A stretch of DNA of 6,425 nt from Flavobacteriaceae bacterium (GTDB lineage Bacteria; Bacteroidota; Bacteroidia; Flavobacteriales; Flavobacteriaceae): the NCBI GenBank assembly GCA_030613745.1, contig JAUWLK010000156.1, forward strand, positions 1 through 6,425, written 5' to 3'. A program made the translations under genes and the position numbers. Below, in pieces: positions 1-6,230 of this stretch; position 1 is the stretch's first letter, and every line of letters begins with the position of its first letter. Below the pieces are notes generated by a model, which saw only the letters and a program-made list of their open reading frames with translations, was not told the DNA's origin and did not search any database.

Positions 1-471
1 AGAAGTTGGTATAATCGTGCTGTTGTTGAACCTGTTATGGGATTTTGCTCAGAAGAACAATACAATCAATTTATGGTACAATTACCCGAATTTGAACATA
101 TGTTATACGAAGATGGAGTAATAATCATTAAATTTTGGCTATCTATAACAAAAGAAGAACAATTAAAAAGATTTAATGCCAGAATGGGAAATCCGCTAAA
201 GCGTTGGAAATTTAGCCCTGTAGATAAAAAAGGGCAAGAATATTGGGATGTATATACCAAATATAAAGAACAAATGTTTAGCAAAACTCACAATTCATTT
301 TGTCCGTGGGTAATTGTAAAAACAAATGATAAACATACAGCAAGATTAGAATGTATGCGTTATGTATTATCTAGAATTGATTATGAAGGTAAAGATGATT
401 CAAATATATCATTATCACCAGATCCAAATGTTATTATGCATTATTTTCGCTCAATACGAAAATACGATTAA
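1..471 (+). CDS. ppk2: Polyphosphate kinase 2 (PPK2), C-terminal part, 5' end outside window
   Basis: PPK2 enzymes transfer phosphate between polyphosphate and nucleotides (class I mainly phosphorylates nucleoside diphosphates). The reading frame is open from base 1, and its first residues, RSWYNRAVVEPVMGFC, are the family's Walker B region. The ATG at 37 is therefore an internal methionine and the gene begins upstream. The 156 visible residues hold the lid and C-terminal half: FWLSITKEEQLKRF, NPLKRWKFSPVD, a W..Y...K..MF segment, PWVIVKTNDK and ARLECMRYVL. These match the single-domain PA0141-type (class I-like) pattern closely. Aligned with the next gene, about 126 residues are missing, giving an expected length near 280. 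The C-terminus runs about 20 residues beyond its neighbour's and includes SPDPNVI. The stop lies 24 bp before the next start, so the two genes are probably co-transcribed. Substrate preference (ADP or GDP) cannot be read from this. Confidence 0.93.
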   Translation, partial: RSWYNRAVVEPVMGFCSEEQYNQFMVQLPEFEHMLYEDGVIIIKFWLSITKEEQLKRFNARMGNPLKRWKFSPVDKKGQEYWDVYTKYKEQMFSKTHNSFCPWVIVKTNDKHTARLECMRYVLSRIDYEGKDDSNISLSPDPNVIMHYFRSIRKYD

Positions 472-495
472 ATTTAATTTTTTTAAATACGCAAC

Positions 496-1278
496 ATGGA
501 AGAATTAACCCCAAAAGATATCTTAAAATTAAATTCTAAAAAAGGACTTACTTCTTTGCTCTTAAATGAGACAATTAATCCACAAAAAACAATACGTTAT
601 TTAGATTACAATAAAAAACTAGTAAAATTACAAGTAGAATTGATTAAACTTCAAGCCTGTTTAATAGAAAAGAATCATAGAGTAATTGTAATTTTTGAAG
701 GAAGAGATGCTGCTGGAAAAGGAGGTGCTATAAGAAGAATCACTGAACGAATCAATCCAAGACATTTTCGTATAGTTGCTTTACCAAGACCAACTGAAGA
801 AGAGCAAACACAATGGTATTTTCAACGATATATTAATGAATTTCCTAAAGCTGGTGAGATTTTATTTTTTGACAGAAGTTGGTACAACAGAGCAGTTGTT
901 GAACCTGTAAATAATTTTTGCACTGATGAAGAATATAAAAGATTTATGAATCAGGTCAATGAATTTGAAAGAATGATCACTGAATCTGGAATCATATTGG
1001 TTAAAATTTATATGTCAATTTCAAAAAAAGAACAAGCCAAACGTTTTGAAGATATTAAAAATAATCCGCTAAAACAATGGAAAATAAGCAAGGTTGATGA
1101 AAAAGCTCAAGAATTATGGGATTCATATACTGATTATAAAAATAAAATGTTTGAAAATACTCAAAATAGTGGAATTCCTTTTAAAGTAATTAAAGCAAAT
1201 CGTAAAACAGAAGCCCGGGTTGAAGCAATTGAATATTTGCTTGAAAGCATACCTTATGATAAAGACAGAGAGGTTTAA
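496..1278 (+). CDS. ppk2: Polyphosphate kinase 2 (PPK2), second tandem paralogue
   Basis: This is a complete 260-residue single-domain PPK2, a cytoplasmic P-loop kinase using polyphosphate as phosphate donor or product. The Walker A motif FEGRDAAGKGG is at residues 67-77. The LPRPTEEEQTQWYFQRY segment is at 96-112, and Walker B FDRSWYNR with Asp126 is at 125-132. The lid-type SISKKEQAKRF is at 174-184 and NPLKQWKIS at 190-198. The catalytic core looks intact, so activity is plausible. It departs from the upstream copy at conserved places: EPVNNFC replaces EPVMGFC, IPFKVIKANRK replaces CPWVIVKTNDK, and the C-terminus stops at about SIPYDKDREV without the extension. The ATG at 496 gives a normal N-terminus and follows the upstream stop by 24 bp, which suggests one transcript. 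No clear terminator hairpin separates it from the converging lgt gene 32 bp away. The family call is firm. Functional divergence between the copies is inference. Confidence 0.95.
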   Translation: MEELTPKDILKLNSKKGLTSLLLNETINPQKTIRYLDYNKKLVKLQVELIKLQACLIEKNHRVIVIFEGRDAAGKGGAIRRITERINPRHFRIVALPRPTEEEQTQWYFQRYINEFPKAGEILFFDRSWYNRAVVEPVNNFCTDEEYKRFMNQVNEFERMITESGIILVKIYMSISKKEQAKRFEDIKNNPLKQWKISKVDEKAQELWDSYTDYKNKMFENTQNSGIPFKVIKANRKTEARVEAIEYLLESIPYDKDREV

Positions 1279-1310
1279 AGTAGATTCTATAAATTTATTC
1301 AAACGCAGTC

Positions 1311-2123
1311 TTATTTTTTATTTTTTCTAAACATAAAATAAAATCCGATTAAAATCAATGGAATACTAAGTAATTGTCCTGTATTTAAGTCCCAAGCTGC
1401 TCGATTATCCACTTGAGCTTCTTTAAAGAATTCAACAATAAGTCTAACTGACCATAACATAACCATAAATAAACCGAATAGATAGCCTAGTTTATCTTTT
1501 TTATTAGTTTTCCAATAAACAAACCACAAAACAATAAAGGTAACTAAGTACCCAAATGCTTCATATAATTGGGTTGGATGTCTTGGAAAATCTTCTCCTA
1601 ATTGTTTGAAAATAAATCCATAATCAGAATTTGTTGCTTTACCAATAATTTCAGAATTTACTAAATTTCCTATTCTAACAAAGGCTGCACCAATAGCAGC
1701 AGGAATTGCAATTCTATCTAAAATAAATAAAATAGGTTTATGTATTACCTTTTTACTATAAAAATACATTGCCAAAAATACGCCAATAATTGCACCATGA
1801 CTTGCTAAACCTTGATATCCGGTGATCCGGAAAGGATTAAATTTTATAGGTAAAAAAACTTCTAAAGGGTGTTCTATTAAAAATTGAAAATCATAAAACA
1901 AAAAATGACCTAATCTAGCTCCTATTATAGTAGCAATTACGATATACAAAAAAAGAGGATCTAATTTATCTAGTGAAATATTCTCGTTTTTAAAAATCCT
2001 TTTCATAATTTGAATACCTAAAATAAAGGCTATTACAAACATCAAACTGTAATATCTTACAGCAAATGAGCCAATTTTAAACAATTCAATATTAGGATTC
2101 CAATCTATACTCTGGTAAATCAT
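1311..2123 (-). CDS. lgt: Prolipoprotein diacylglyceryl transferase Lgt
   Basis: Lgt catalyses the first step of lipoprotein maturation. It moves diacylglycerol from phosphatidylglycerol to the lipobox cysteine at the inner membrane. The 270-residue product is hydrophobic, with roughly seven membrane segments. Family signatures are in order: RYYSLMFV near 23-30, GARLGH at 68-73, YQGLASHG at 103-110 containing the conserved His109, and RIGNLVNSEIIG at 150-161, matching the R.GN..N.E..G signature. They continue with RHPTQLYE at 181-188, the SVRLIVEF segment at 225-232, and TGQLLSIPL near 248-256. Length is normal for the family and the ATG start gives a normal N-terminus. It lies 48 bp downstream of yidD on the same strand and is probably the last gene of the cysS-yidD-lgt operon. 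Both yidD and lgt act in envelope biogenesis. Confidence 0.97.
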   Translation of the reverse strand: MIYQSIDWNPNIELFKIGSFAVRYYSLMFVIAFILGIQIMKRIFKNENISLDKLDPLFLYIVIATIIGARLGHFLFYDFQFLIEHPLEVFLPIKFNPFRITGYQGLASHGAIIGVFLAMYFYSKKVIHKPILFILDRIAIPAAIGAAFVRIGNLVNSEIIGKATNSDYGFIFKQLGEDFPRHPTQLYEAFGYLVTFIVLWFVYWKTNKKDKLGYLFGLFMVMLWSVRLIVEFFKEAQVDNRAAWDLNTGQLLSIPLILIGFYFMFRKNKK

Positions 2124-2171
2124 TTTATTTATTTTAAGAATGTAAATATAATTTAAAATTGATATTATTTA

Positions 2172-2405
2172 TCATTTTTTTTTATCTGGCACTGGATCAT
2201 AACCGCTTCCACCCCAAGGATTACAACTAGAAATCCTTTTTATTGCCATCCAACCACCTTTTAATAAACCATGTTTTTGAAGCGCTTCAACGGTATAATG
2301 TGAGCAAGTTGGTGTATATCGACAACTAGATGGTAAATATGGTGAAATTACAGCCTGATAAAATTTAACAAGTAATATAAACGGATATGTTAATATTTTT
2401 TTCAA
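2172..2405 (-). CDS. yidD: Membrane protein insertion efficiency factor YidD (TTG start)
   Basis: YidD is a small membrane-associated protein that helps YidC-dependent insertion of inner-membrane proteins. The 77-residue product shows the whole family pattern. It has an amphipathic or hydrophobic N-terminus, then YQAVISPYLPSSCRYTPTCS at 17-36 with the conserved cysteines, Y..EA...HG at 37-46, and CNPWGGSGYDPVPD at 61-74. The first codon is TTG (complement of CAA at 2403-2405). No ATG lies between the cysS stop and this codon, and the next in-frame ATG falls in the middle of the protein (GGWMAIK). The family usually begins with a MKK/MKR-like start, as here, so TTG initiation is well supported. 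It starts 14 bp after cysS, which suggests tight co-transcription and perhaps translational coupling. The weak start codon may keep expression below that of its neighbours. Confidence 0.95.
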   Translation of the reverse strand: MKKILTYPFILLVKFYQAVISPYLPSSCRYTPTCSHYTVEALQKHGLLKGGWMAIKRISSCNPWGGSGYDPVPDKKK

Positions 2406-2419
2406 TAAATTTAATTTTA

Positions 2420-3880
2420 TTAACCAACTGAAAATGTAGTTCCTTCTTTCCCATCTTTAAGTTGAATACCTAATGCTATCAATTCGTCACGTATTCTATC
2501 AGAAAGTGCCCAATCTTTATTTTCTCTTGCTTCTTTTCGTAATTGAAGTAATATTTCAACTACTCCACCTAATTTATTAGAGTTATCAGCACCATCGGCA
2601 TTATTCTCTAAACCTAAAACATCATAAACAAAAGTATCAATTGTCGTTTTAAATTTATTTAAATCTTCAATTGTCAAACTCTCTTTTCCATCATTAATTA
2701 AATTTATAAATTTGACTCCTTCAAAAAGATTTGCTATCAATATTGGAGTATTAAAATCATCATTCATAGCATCATAACATTGCTGTTTCCATTTTTTTAT
2801 ATCAATCGATGAACTAGAAGATGGTTTTAAATTATTTATTAAATTAACAGCTTCCATCAATCTATTATAACCTTTTTCAGAAGCTAAAATAGCATCATCA
2901 GAAAAATCAAGTATACTCCTATAATGTGCTTGCATCATAAAAAATCGGACTACACTTGCTGTATATGCTTTGCTTATATTTTTGTTATCACCAGTAAATA
3001 TTTCATTTGGTAAAATATTATTTCCTGTTGATTTTGACATTTTCTTACCATTCATAGTCAACATATTACCATGCATCCAATATTTTACCGGAGCTACATG
3101 ATTACATGCCTGTGATTGTGCAATTTCGCATTCATGGTGAGGAAACTTCAAGTCCATACCACCTCCATGAATATCAAATTGTTCTCCTAAATATTTAGTA
3201 CTCATTACTGTACATTCTAAATGCCATCCAGGGAATCCTATTCCCCATGGTGAATCCCAACGTTGAATATGCTTAGGTTCTGCTTTTTTCCATAAAGCAA
3301 AATCCTGAGGATTCTTTTTATCAGATTGACCTTCTAAAACTCTGGTATTTTCAATTGCATCTTCAATTTTTCTTTTAGAAAGAATACCATAGTTCTCTGT
3401 TTCATTATATTTTAATACATCAAAATAAACAGATCCATTTACTTCATAAGCCAAACCATTTTCTAATATAGTTTTAATTGCCTCGATTTGTTCCACTATA
3501 TGGCCTGTTGCTGTTGGCTCAATACTTGGTGGTATTAAATTGAATTTTTGTAGTATTTGATGAAAATCAACCGTATATCTCTGTACAATTTCCATTGGTT
3601 CTAATTTTTCCAATCGAGCTTTTGTAGAAATTTTATCTTCATCCGAGTCATCGGTCAAATGACCAGCATCGGTTATATTTCTAACATATCTAACTTTATA
3701 ACCCAAGTGCAAAAAATAACGATAAATCATATCAAATGACATAAAGGTTCTAACATTACCCAAATGAACATTGCTGTATACTGTCGGACCGCAAACATAC
3801 ATACCAACATAACCTTCTTTTAATGGTTTGAATATTTCTTTTTTATTGGTAAGCGAATTATAAATCGTTAAAGTTTGCAT
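2420..3880 (-). CDS. cysS: Cysteine--tRNA ligase CysS
   Basis: This class I aminoacyl-tRNA synthetase charges tRNA-Cys with cysteine in the cytoplasm. The 486-residue product has the HIGH-type motif HLGN at 39-42 and the KMSKS motif at 280-284. The zinc ligands expected from E. coli CysS are present with constant spacing: Cys30, Cys223, His248 and Glu252, in YVCGPTVY, HLECT and FPHHECE. FPGWHLECT at 217-224 and MHGNMLTMNGKKMSKSTGNN near 269-288 are also typical. The C-terminal helical anticodon-binding part ends in LRKEAREN.DW..SDRIRDEL.ALGI.LKDGKEGTTF, as in other members. It is about 25 residues longer than the E. coli enzyme and looks intact. It is the first gene of the cysS-yidD-lgt run, with its own probable promoter in the spacer above its ATG. 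Confidence 0.98.
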   Translation of the reverse strand: MQTLTIYNSLTNKKEIFKPLKEGYVGMYVCGPTVYSNVHLGNVRTFMSFDMIYRYFLHLGYKVRYVRNITDAGHLTDDSDEDKISTKARLEKLEPMEIVQRYTVDFHQILQKFNLIPPSIEPTATGHIVEQIEAIKTILENGLAYEVNGSVYFDVLKYNETENYGILSKRKIEDAIENTRVLEGQSDKKNPQDFALWKKAEPKHIQRWDSPWGIGFPGWHLECTVMSTKYLGEQFDIHGGGMDLKFPHHECEIAQSQACNHVAPVKYWMHGNMLTMNGKKMSKSTGNNILPNEIFTGDNKNISKAYTASVVRFFMMQAHYRSILDFSDDAILASEKGYNRLMEAVNLINNLKPSSSSSIDIKKWKQQCYDAMNDDFNTPILIANLFEGVKFINLINDGKESLTIEDLNKFKTTIDTFVYDVLGLENNADGADNSNKLGGVVEILLQLRKEARENKDWALSDRIRDELIALGIQLKDGKEGTTFSVG

Positions 3881-3918
3881 TATAAAATTTACTTTTAAAG
3901 TTAAGTATTTAAAGTTTT

Positions 3919-3926
3919 CAAATATA
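3919..3926 (-). promoter_or_regulatory. Candidate -7 box of the cysS promoter
   Basis: On the minus strand these bases read TATATTTG, an exact match to the Bacteroidota -7 consensus TAnnTTTG. The box lies about 40 bp upstream of the cysS ATG. No TTG-type -33 element is visible at the usual distance; that region holds a palindrome instead. In such AT-rich sequence a chance match is possible. Confidence 0.4.
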
Positions 3927-3937
3927 TAAACTATTAG

Positions 3938-3951
3938 TGTAAAATTTTACA
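3938..3951. promoter_or_regulatory. 14-bp perfect palindrome upstream of cysS, possible operator
   Basis: TGTAAAATTTTACA is self-complementary over all 14 bases. It sits 12 bp upstream of the candidate -7 box, so it would overlap the -33 region of the cysS promoter. A dimeric regulator could bind there. It is equally compatible with chance in AT-rich DNA, and no regulator can be named. Confidence 0.25.
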
Positions 3952-3952
3952 T

Positions 3953-3985
3953 AAAAAAACATCTAAAACTTTATAATCTTAGATG
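3953..3985 (-). terminator. Hairpin followed by seven T, minus strand
   Basis: Read on the minus strand, CATCTAA and TTAGATG pair. The stem can be extended inward with G-U, A-U, G-U and U-A pairs to about 11 bp around an ATAA loop. A run of seven T follows directly. This is a standard intrinsic terminator shape. It would catch read-through from the sigma-factor operon before the cysS promoter. Confidence 0.6.
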
Positions 3986-4014
3986 GCTTGAATAAAAATA
4001 CTCCCTATGAAATA

Positions 4015-4047
4015 ATTCTCCGGTATTTTTATGAAATACCGGAGAAT
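4015..4047 (-). terminator. Strong hairpin after the sigma-factor operon
   Basis: A perfect 14-bp stem (ATTCTCCGGTATTT against AAATACCGGAGAAT) encloses a 5-base loop. It is 13 bp downstream of the stop codon of the exported repeat protein. On the minus strand the stem is followed by TTATTTCATAG, which is only moderately T-rich, so it may work as a terminator or as a 3'-end stabiliser. On the plus strand a T-rich stretch also follows, but no plus-strand gene ends here. Confidence 0.65.
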
Positions 4048-4060
4048 ATTTATTTTTAAT

Positions 4061-5023
4061 TTAATCTATAATTTTTATATTATTTGGTAAAATAATTTTA
4101 CCGTAATGTGCATCAACTTTTAATGTTGTTCCTCTAGGAACTTTTATTAGCATACTCTTTTTTATTTTGTATTTCTTAGATATTTTAGTTCCTTTCTCTT
4201 TCATTTTTTTGGCATATTTTACTTCCATTTCTTTTTCCATTTTTTGCAACCTTTTTTCCATTTTATTTGCTCGCACTTCCATTTTCTTTTCATATACCTT
4301 CATCTGAGGTGCATACTCTTTCTCCCATTGTTTCATTTTTTCTTCATATGTTTTCATTTGAGGCTCCATTTTTTTCTCCCACTCTTCCATTTTCTTTTCA
4401 TAAGCTTTCATCTGAGGCTCAATCTTTTCTTCAAATTCCTTTTCCCAAACTTGTTGCCGTTTTTCAAATTTTTTCATATATCCTTCCTTATCTTTTTGAT
4501 ATGCTTCATAATCAAATTCTAATTTTGGTAAATGCCCTATAGCTGGCACTTTAAAAGGCGGCATTGGAGGCATAGGTGACATTGCTGGCATTGGGGGCAT
4601 TGATGGTAACTTTGAATAATAATCACCATGAAACATTTCTCCAATATGTGTAATAGATTCTATATCGAAGTCAAAATCGAAATCCATATCATCAAAAACA
4701 TAACTATGAGAATAATAATTACTTGATGAATTTGACTTGATGACAACCTTATTTTTATTACCCAACGCTTCAAATTTCCAACCCTTAAAATATTGACTTG
4801 CTTCCTCTTTAGTCATTCCTTCAATTTCCCATACTCCCTGAATGGTTACCATGTTCTTATTCCAAGTTTCAACTGTAACATCAGAGTGCCTTGTATCAAT
4901 TTCAACCAATACATCTTTATTTACCTTAAAACTTTCGTTTATATTTTTAGTTTGTTTCTGACCAAATACTACAGTTGTACACAGTAAAATTGACCAAATA
5001 AAATTATACCTGTTTACTCTCAT
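4061..5023 (-). CDS. Exported protein with Met-Pro-rich stretch and 18-residue charged repeats
   Basis: I do not recognise a named function. The 320-residue product starts with a signal peptide (NRYNFIWSILLCTTVVFG, likely cut before Gln22); no proper lipobox surrounds Cys15. Residues 30-97 look beta-rich (VLVEIDTRHSDVTVETWN), resembling the DUF4097-type exported proteins common in Bacteroidota. An acidic DDMDFDFDFD follows at 111-120, then a Met-Pro stretch (LPSMPPMPAMSPMPPMPPF, 139-157). Residues 172-285 are very rich in Lys, Glu and Met, probably helical, with three 18-residue repeats at 202-255. The tail returns to beta-type sequence (VPRGTTLKVDAHYGKIILPN, 295-314) and stops soon after. 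As I recall, relatives continue with more beta strands, so the C-terminus may be truncated. It overlaps the upstream gene by 20 bp and is the last gene of the ECF sigma operon. It may be a structural or sensing component of that envelope pathway. Confidence 0.75.
   Translation of the reverse strand: MRVNRYNFIWSILLCTTVVFGQKQTKNINESFKVNKDVLVEIDTRHSDVTVETWNKNMVTIQGVWEIEGMTKEEASQYFKGWKFEALGNKNKVVIKSNSSSNYYSHSYVFDDMDFDFDFDIESITHIGEMFHGDYYSKLPSMPPMPAMSPMPPMPPFKVPAIGHLPKLEFDYEAYQKDKEGYMKKFEKRQQVWEKEFEEKIEPQMKAYEKKMEEWEKKMEPQMKTYEEKMKQWEKEYAPQMKVYEKKMEVRANKMEKRLQKMEKEMEVKYAKKMKEKGTKISKKYKIKKSMLIKVPRGTTLKVDAHYGKIILPNNIKIID
4259..4420 (-). repeat. Three tandem 54-bp in-frame repeats within the exported protein gene
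   Basis: The units encode EPQMKAYEKKMEEWEKKM, EPQMKTYEEKMKQWEKEY and APQMKVYEKKMEVRANKM (residues 202-255). A fourth, degenerate unit, EGYMKKFEKRQQVWEKEF, lies at 180-197, separated by four extra residues. Proline at position 2 of each unit would break or start a helix, giving helical segments of about 16 residues. The DNA is still similar between units (recurring CATCTGAGG or CATTTGAGG on the plus strand), so expansion or contraction by recombination is possible. Confidence 0.9.
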
Positions 5024-5576
5024 TTTCTTTTGTTTTAAAATTCTCTATTATTTCTAATTTCTTTTTTAGTTGTCGCAATAACTGTAATCTCAATTGTAAA
5101 TTTTCAATCAATACATCTATCGTTTCTTCACTTACCTCATTAATACTCAGCTGTGTATTCAAATCATTATATTCTTTTTGTAAAACACTTAATTGCGACA
5201 AATAAACTTCTAATAAATCTCTATTTTCATCCGTTATTATAATTTTAGAAATTTGATAATTGATTTGTGTTAAATAAAAATCTTCTACTTTTTTTAAGTT
5301 TGGAGAAATATCAGCCATTGAATTAATTTTATTAACAGGTTTATCTTTTGTTAATACAATCCCTTGTGAAACATCCGAATTAAAAATCTGATACCCAACA
5401 ACACCCAAACTAAAGATCAATAATACAGAAGCTGCTATTTTAAAAAAAATATAGCTATTTTTAGTTTTTTGATGCAGTTCACTTTGTAAAAGTTGCTCAA
5501 AACTATTCCGATGATTTTTAGGTAATTCTCTCATCATTTTTTCATTTTTTAATTTATCTCTTAAATCAACTTTCAT
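5004..5576 (-). CDS. Single-pass membrane protein, probable anti-sigma factor
   Basis: The 190-residue product has a cytoplasmic N-terminus with RELPKNHRNSFEQLLQSEL at 16-34. This resembles the P.(G/N)H...F...L start of Bacteroidota membrane proteins encoded beside ECF sigma factors. One membrane helix follows at about 43-65 (FFKIAASVLLIFSLGVVGYQIF). The periplasmic part has ISPNLKKVEDFYLTQINYQI near 90-109 and then a long charged, leucine-rich, probably coiled-coil region to the end (120-180). It starts inside the end of the sigma gene (11-bp overlap) and ends inside the start of the exported protein gene (20-bp overlap), so translational coupling is likely. Gene position and topology suggest it holds the sigma factor at the membrane until an envelope signal releases it. 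No zinc-binding (ZAS) HxxxCxxC motif is seen. The anti-sigma role is inferred from context. Confidence 0.7.
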   Translation of the reverse strand: MKVDLRDKLKNEKMMRELPKNHRNSFEQLLQSELHQKTKNSYIFFKIAASVLLIFSLGVVGYQIFNSDVSQGIVLTKDKPVNKINSMADISPNLKKVEDFYLTQINYQISKIIITDENRDLLEVYLSQLSVLQKEYNDLNTQLSINEVSEETIDVLIENLQLRLQLLRQLKKKLEIIENFKTKENESKQV

Positions 5577-6111
5577 AATTATTGTGTATTAAAAGTTCTC
5601 TTAATTTATTTTTACCTCTTGACAACTGAGAACGAGAAGCTATTTCAGTAATTTGTAATATTTGCGCAACTTCCTGATGATCATAACCTTCTAACAAATA
5701 CAGTGTAACTACATTTTTACACTTTTGAGGTAATTGCTCAATACAATTATATATAGTTTGCAAACTTATTTCACTTTCAATCTCCAAACTTTCATTTTCT
5801 ACTATAGAAATTACTGTATCATCTAACTCAACCGTGTCTAATTTTTGCTTTTTTAGCCAGTCTAAACTTTGATTGATTACTATTCTTTTTAGCCATGCTC
5901 CAAAAGTTGCTTCACCAGTAAAAGTGTGCATTTTTTTAAATGCTTTAATAAAAGCTTCTTGCATAACATCTTGTGCTATAATATCATCATTAATAAAATT
6001 ACATGTCGTATTATACATCGCTTTGCAATACAAATCATACACTTGCATTTGAGCTCTACTATCATTGTTTTTGCATTTTTCGATCAAATGCGATTGTAAG
6101 TTTTTATTCAT
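5566..6111 (-). CDS. ECF-type RNA polymerase sigma factor
   Basis: This sigma-70 family protein of the extracytoplasmic function type directs RNA polymerase to a small set of promoters. The 181-residue length is typical. Region 2 is at about 20-90, including DDIIAQDVMQEAFIKAFKKM at 42-61, FTGEATFGAWLKRIVINQSL at 64-83 and the DWLKK end. An acidic linker follows at 92-115. Region 4 is at about 120-175 (IEQLPQKCKNVVTLYLLEGY at 124-143, then HQEVAQILQI and SRSQLSRGKNKLREL), a helix-turn-helix for the -35-type element. No extra regulatory C-terminal domain is present. It is the first gene of an operon with the membrane protein and the exported protein, overlapping the former by 11 bp. The target promoters are unknown; autoregulation is usual for such operons but cannot be shown here. 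Confidence 0.95.
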   Translation of the reverse strand: MNKNLQSHLIEKCKNNDSRAQMQVYDLYCKAMYNTTCNFINDDIIAQDVMQEAFIKAFKKMHTFTGEATFGAWLKRIVINQSLDWLKKQKLDTVELDDTVISIVENESLEIESEISLQTIYNCIEQLPQKCKNVVTLYLLEGYDHQEVAQILQITEIASRSQLSRGKNKLRELLIHNNYES

Positions 6112-6230
6112 AAAAATAAATCTTCTATTACAAATACGATAAATTATTATTACTGTTGCATTTTCAAGAAAAAAAATTCAACTATAATATTAAAATATTA
6201 AATTTACATAAAAATACCGTCAATAAAAAA
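6112..6230. other. Divergent intergenic region between the sigma-factor operon and meaB
   Basis: These 119 AT-rich bases must hold the promoters for both directions. No exact TAnnTTTG box was found on either strand. GTATTTG on the minus strand, about 25 bp before the sigma start, and TAAATTTA on the plus strand near 6199-6206 are only partial matches. An inverted repeat TAATATT-aa-AATATTA lies at 6185-6200 but contains only A and T. Confidence 0.4.

Noticed and set aside
66..284. 72-codon minus-strand frame and a 64-codon plus-strand frame at 4793-4987
   Set aside because: Both are antisense to well-supported coding regions and show no recognisable protein features.
37..471. ATG at 37 as the start of the first ppk2
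   Set aside because: The frame is open to base 1 and encodes the conserved RSWYNRAVVEPV block before this methionine, so it is internal (the M of MGFC).
472..495. ATTTAA...TTAAAT hairpin between the ppk2 genes as a terminator
   Set aside because: The stem is six A/T pairs only and too weak; the short gap fits co-transcription better.
1279..1310. Bidirectional terminator between the convergent ppk2 and lgt genes
   Set aside because: I found no stem of useful length, only T- and A-rich runs.
2124..2171. Separate lgt promoter in the 48-bp gap (TATATTTA)
   Set aside because: It misses the final G of the TAnnTTTG box and has no -33 element; the gap is short enough for operon read-through.
4244..4542. 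Two plus-strand open frames rich in Phe, His and Ser
   Set aside because: They are antisense images of the Lys/Glu/Met-rich repeat region of the exported protein; their repetitiveness only mirrors that gene.
4966..4986. Lipoprotein signal at Cys15 of the exported protein
   Set aside because: The residues before the cysteine (ILLC) do not fit the [LVI][ASTVI][GAS]C lipobox; a normal signal peptide ending at FG|Q fits better.
6185..6200. Inverted repeat TAATATT-aa-AATATTA as an operator
   Set aside because: It is made only of A and T in an AT-rich spacer, so chance is likely; it is mentioned only in the spacer entry.
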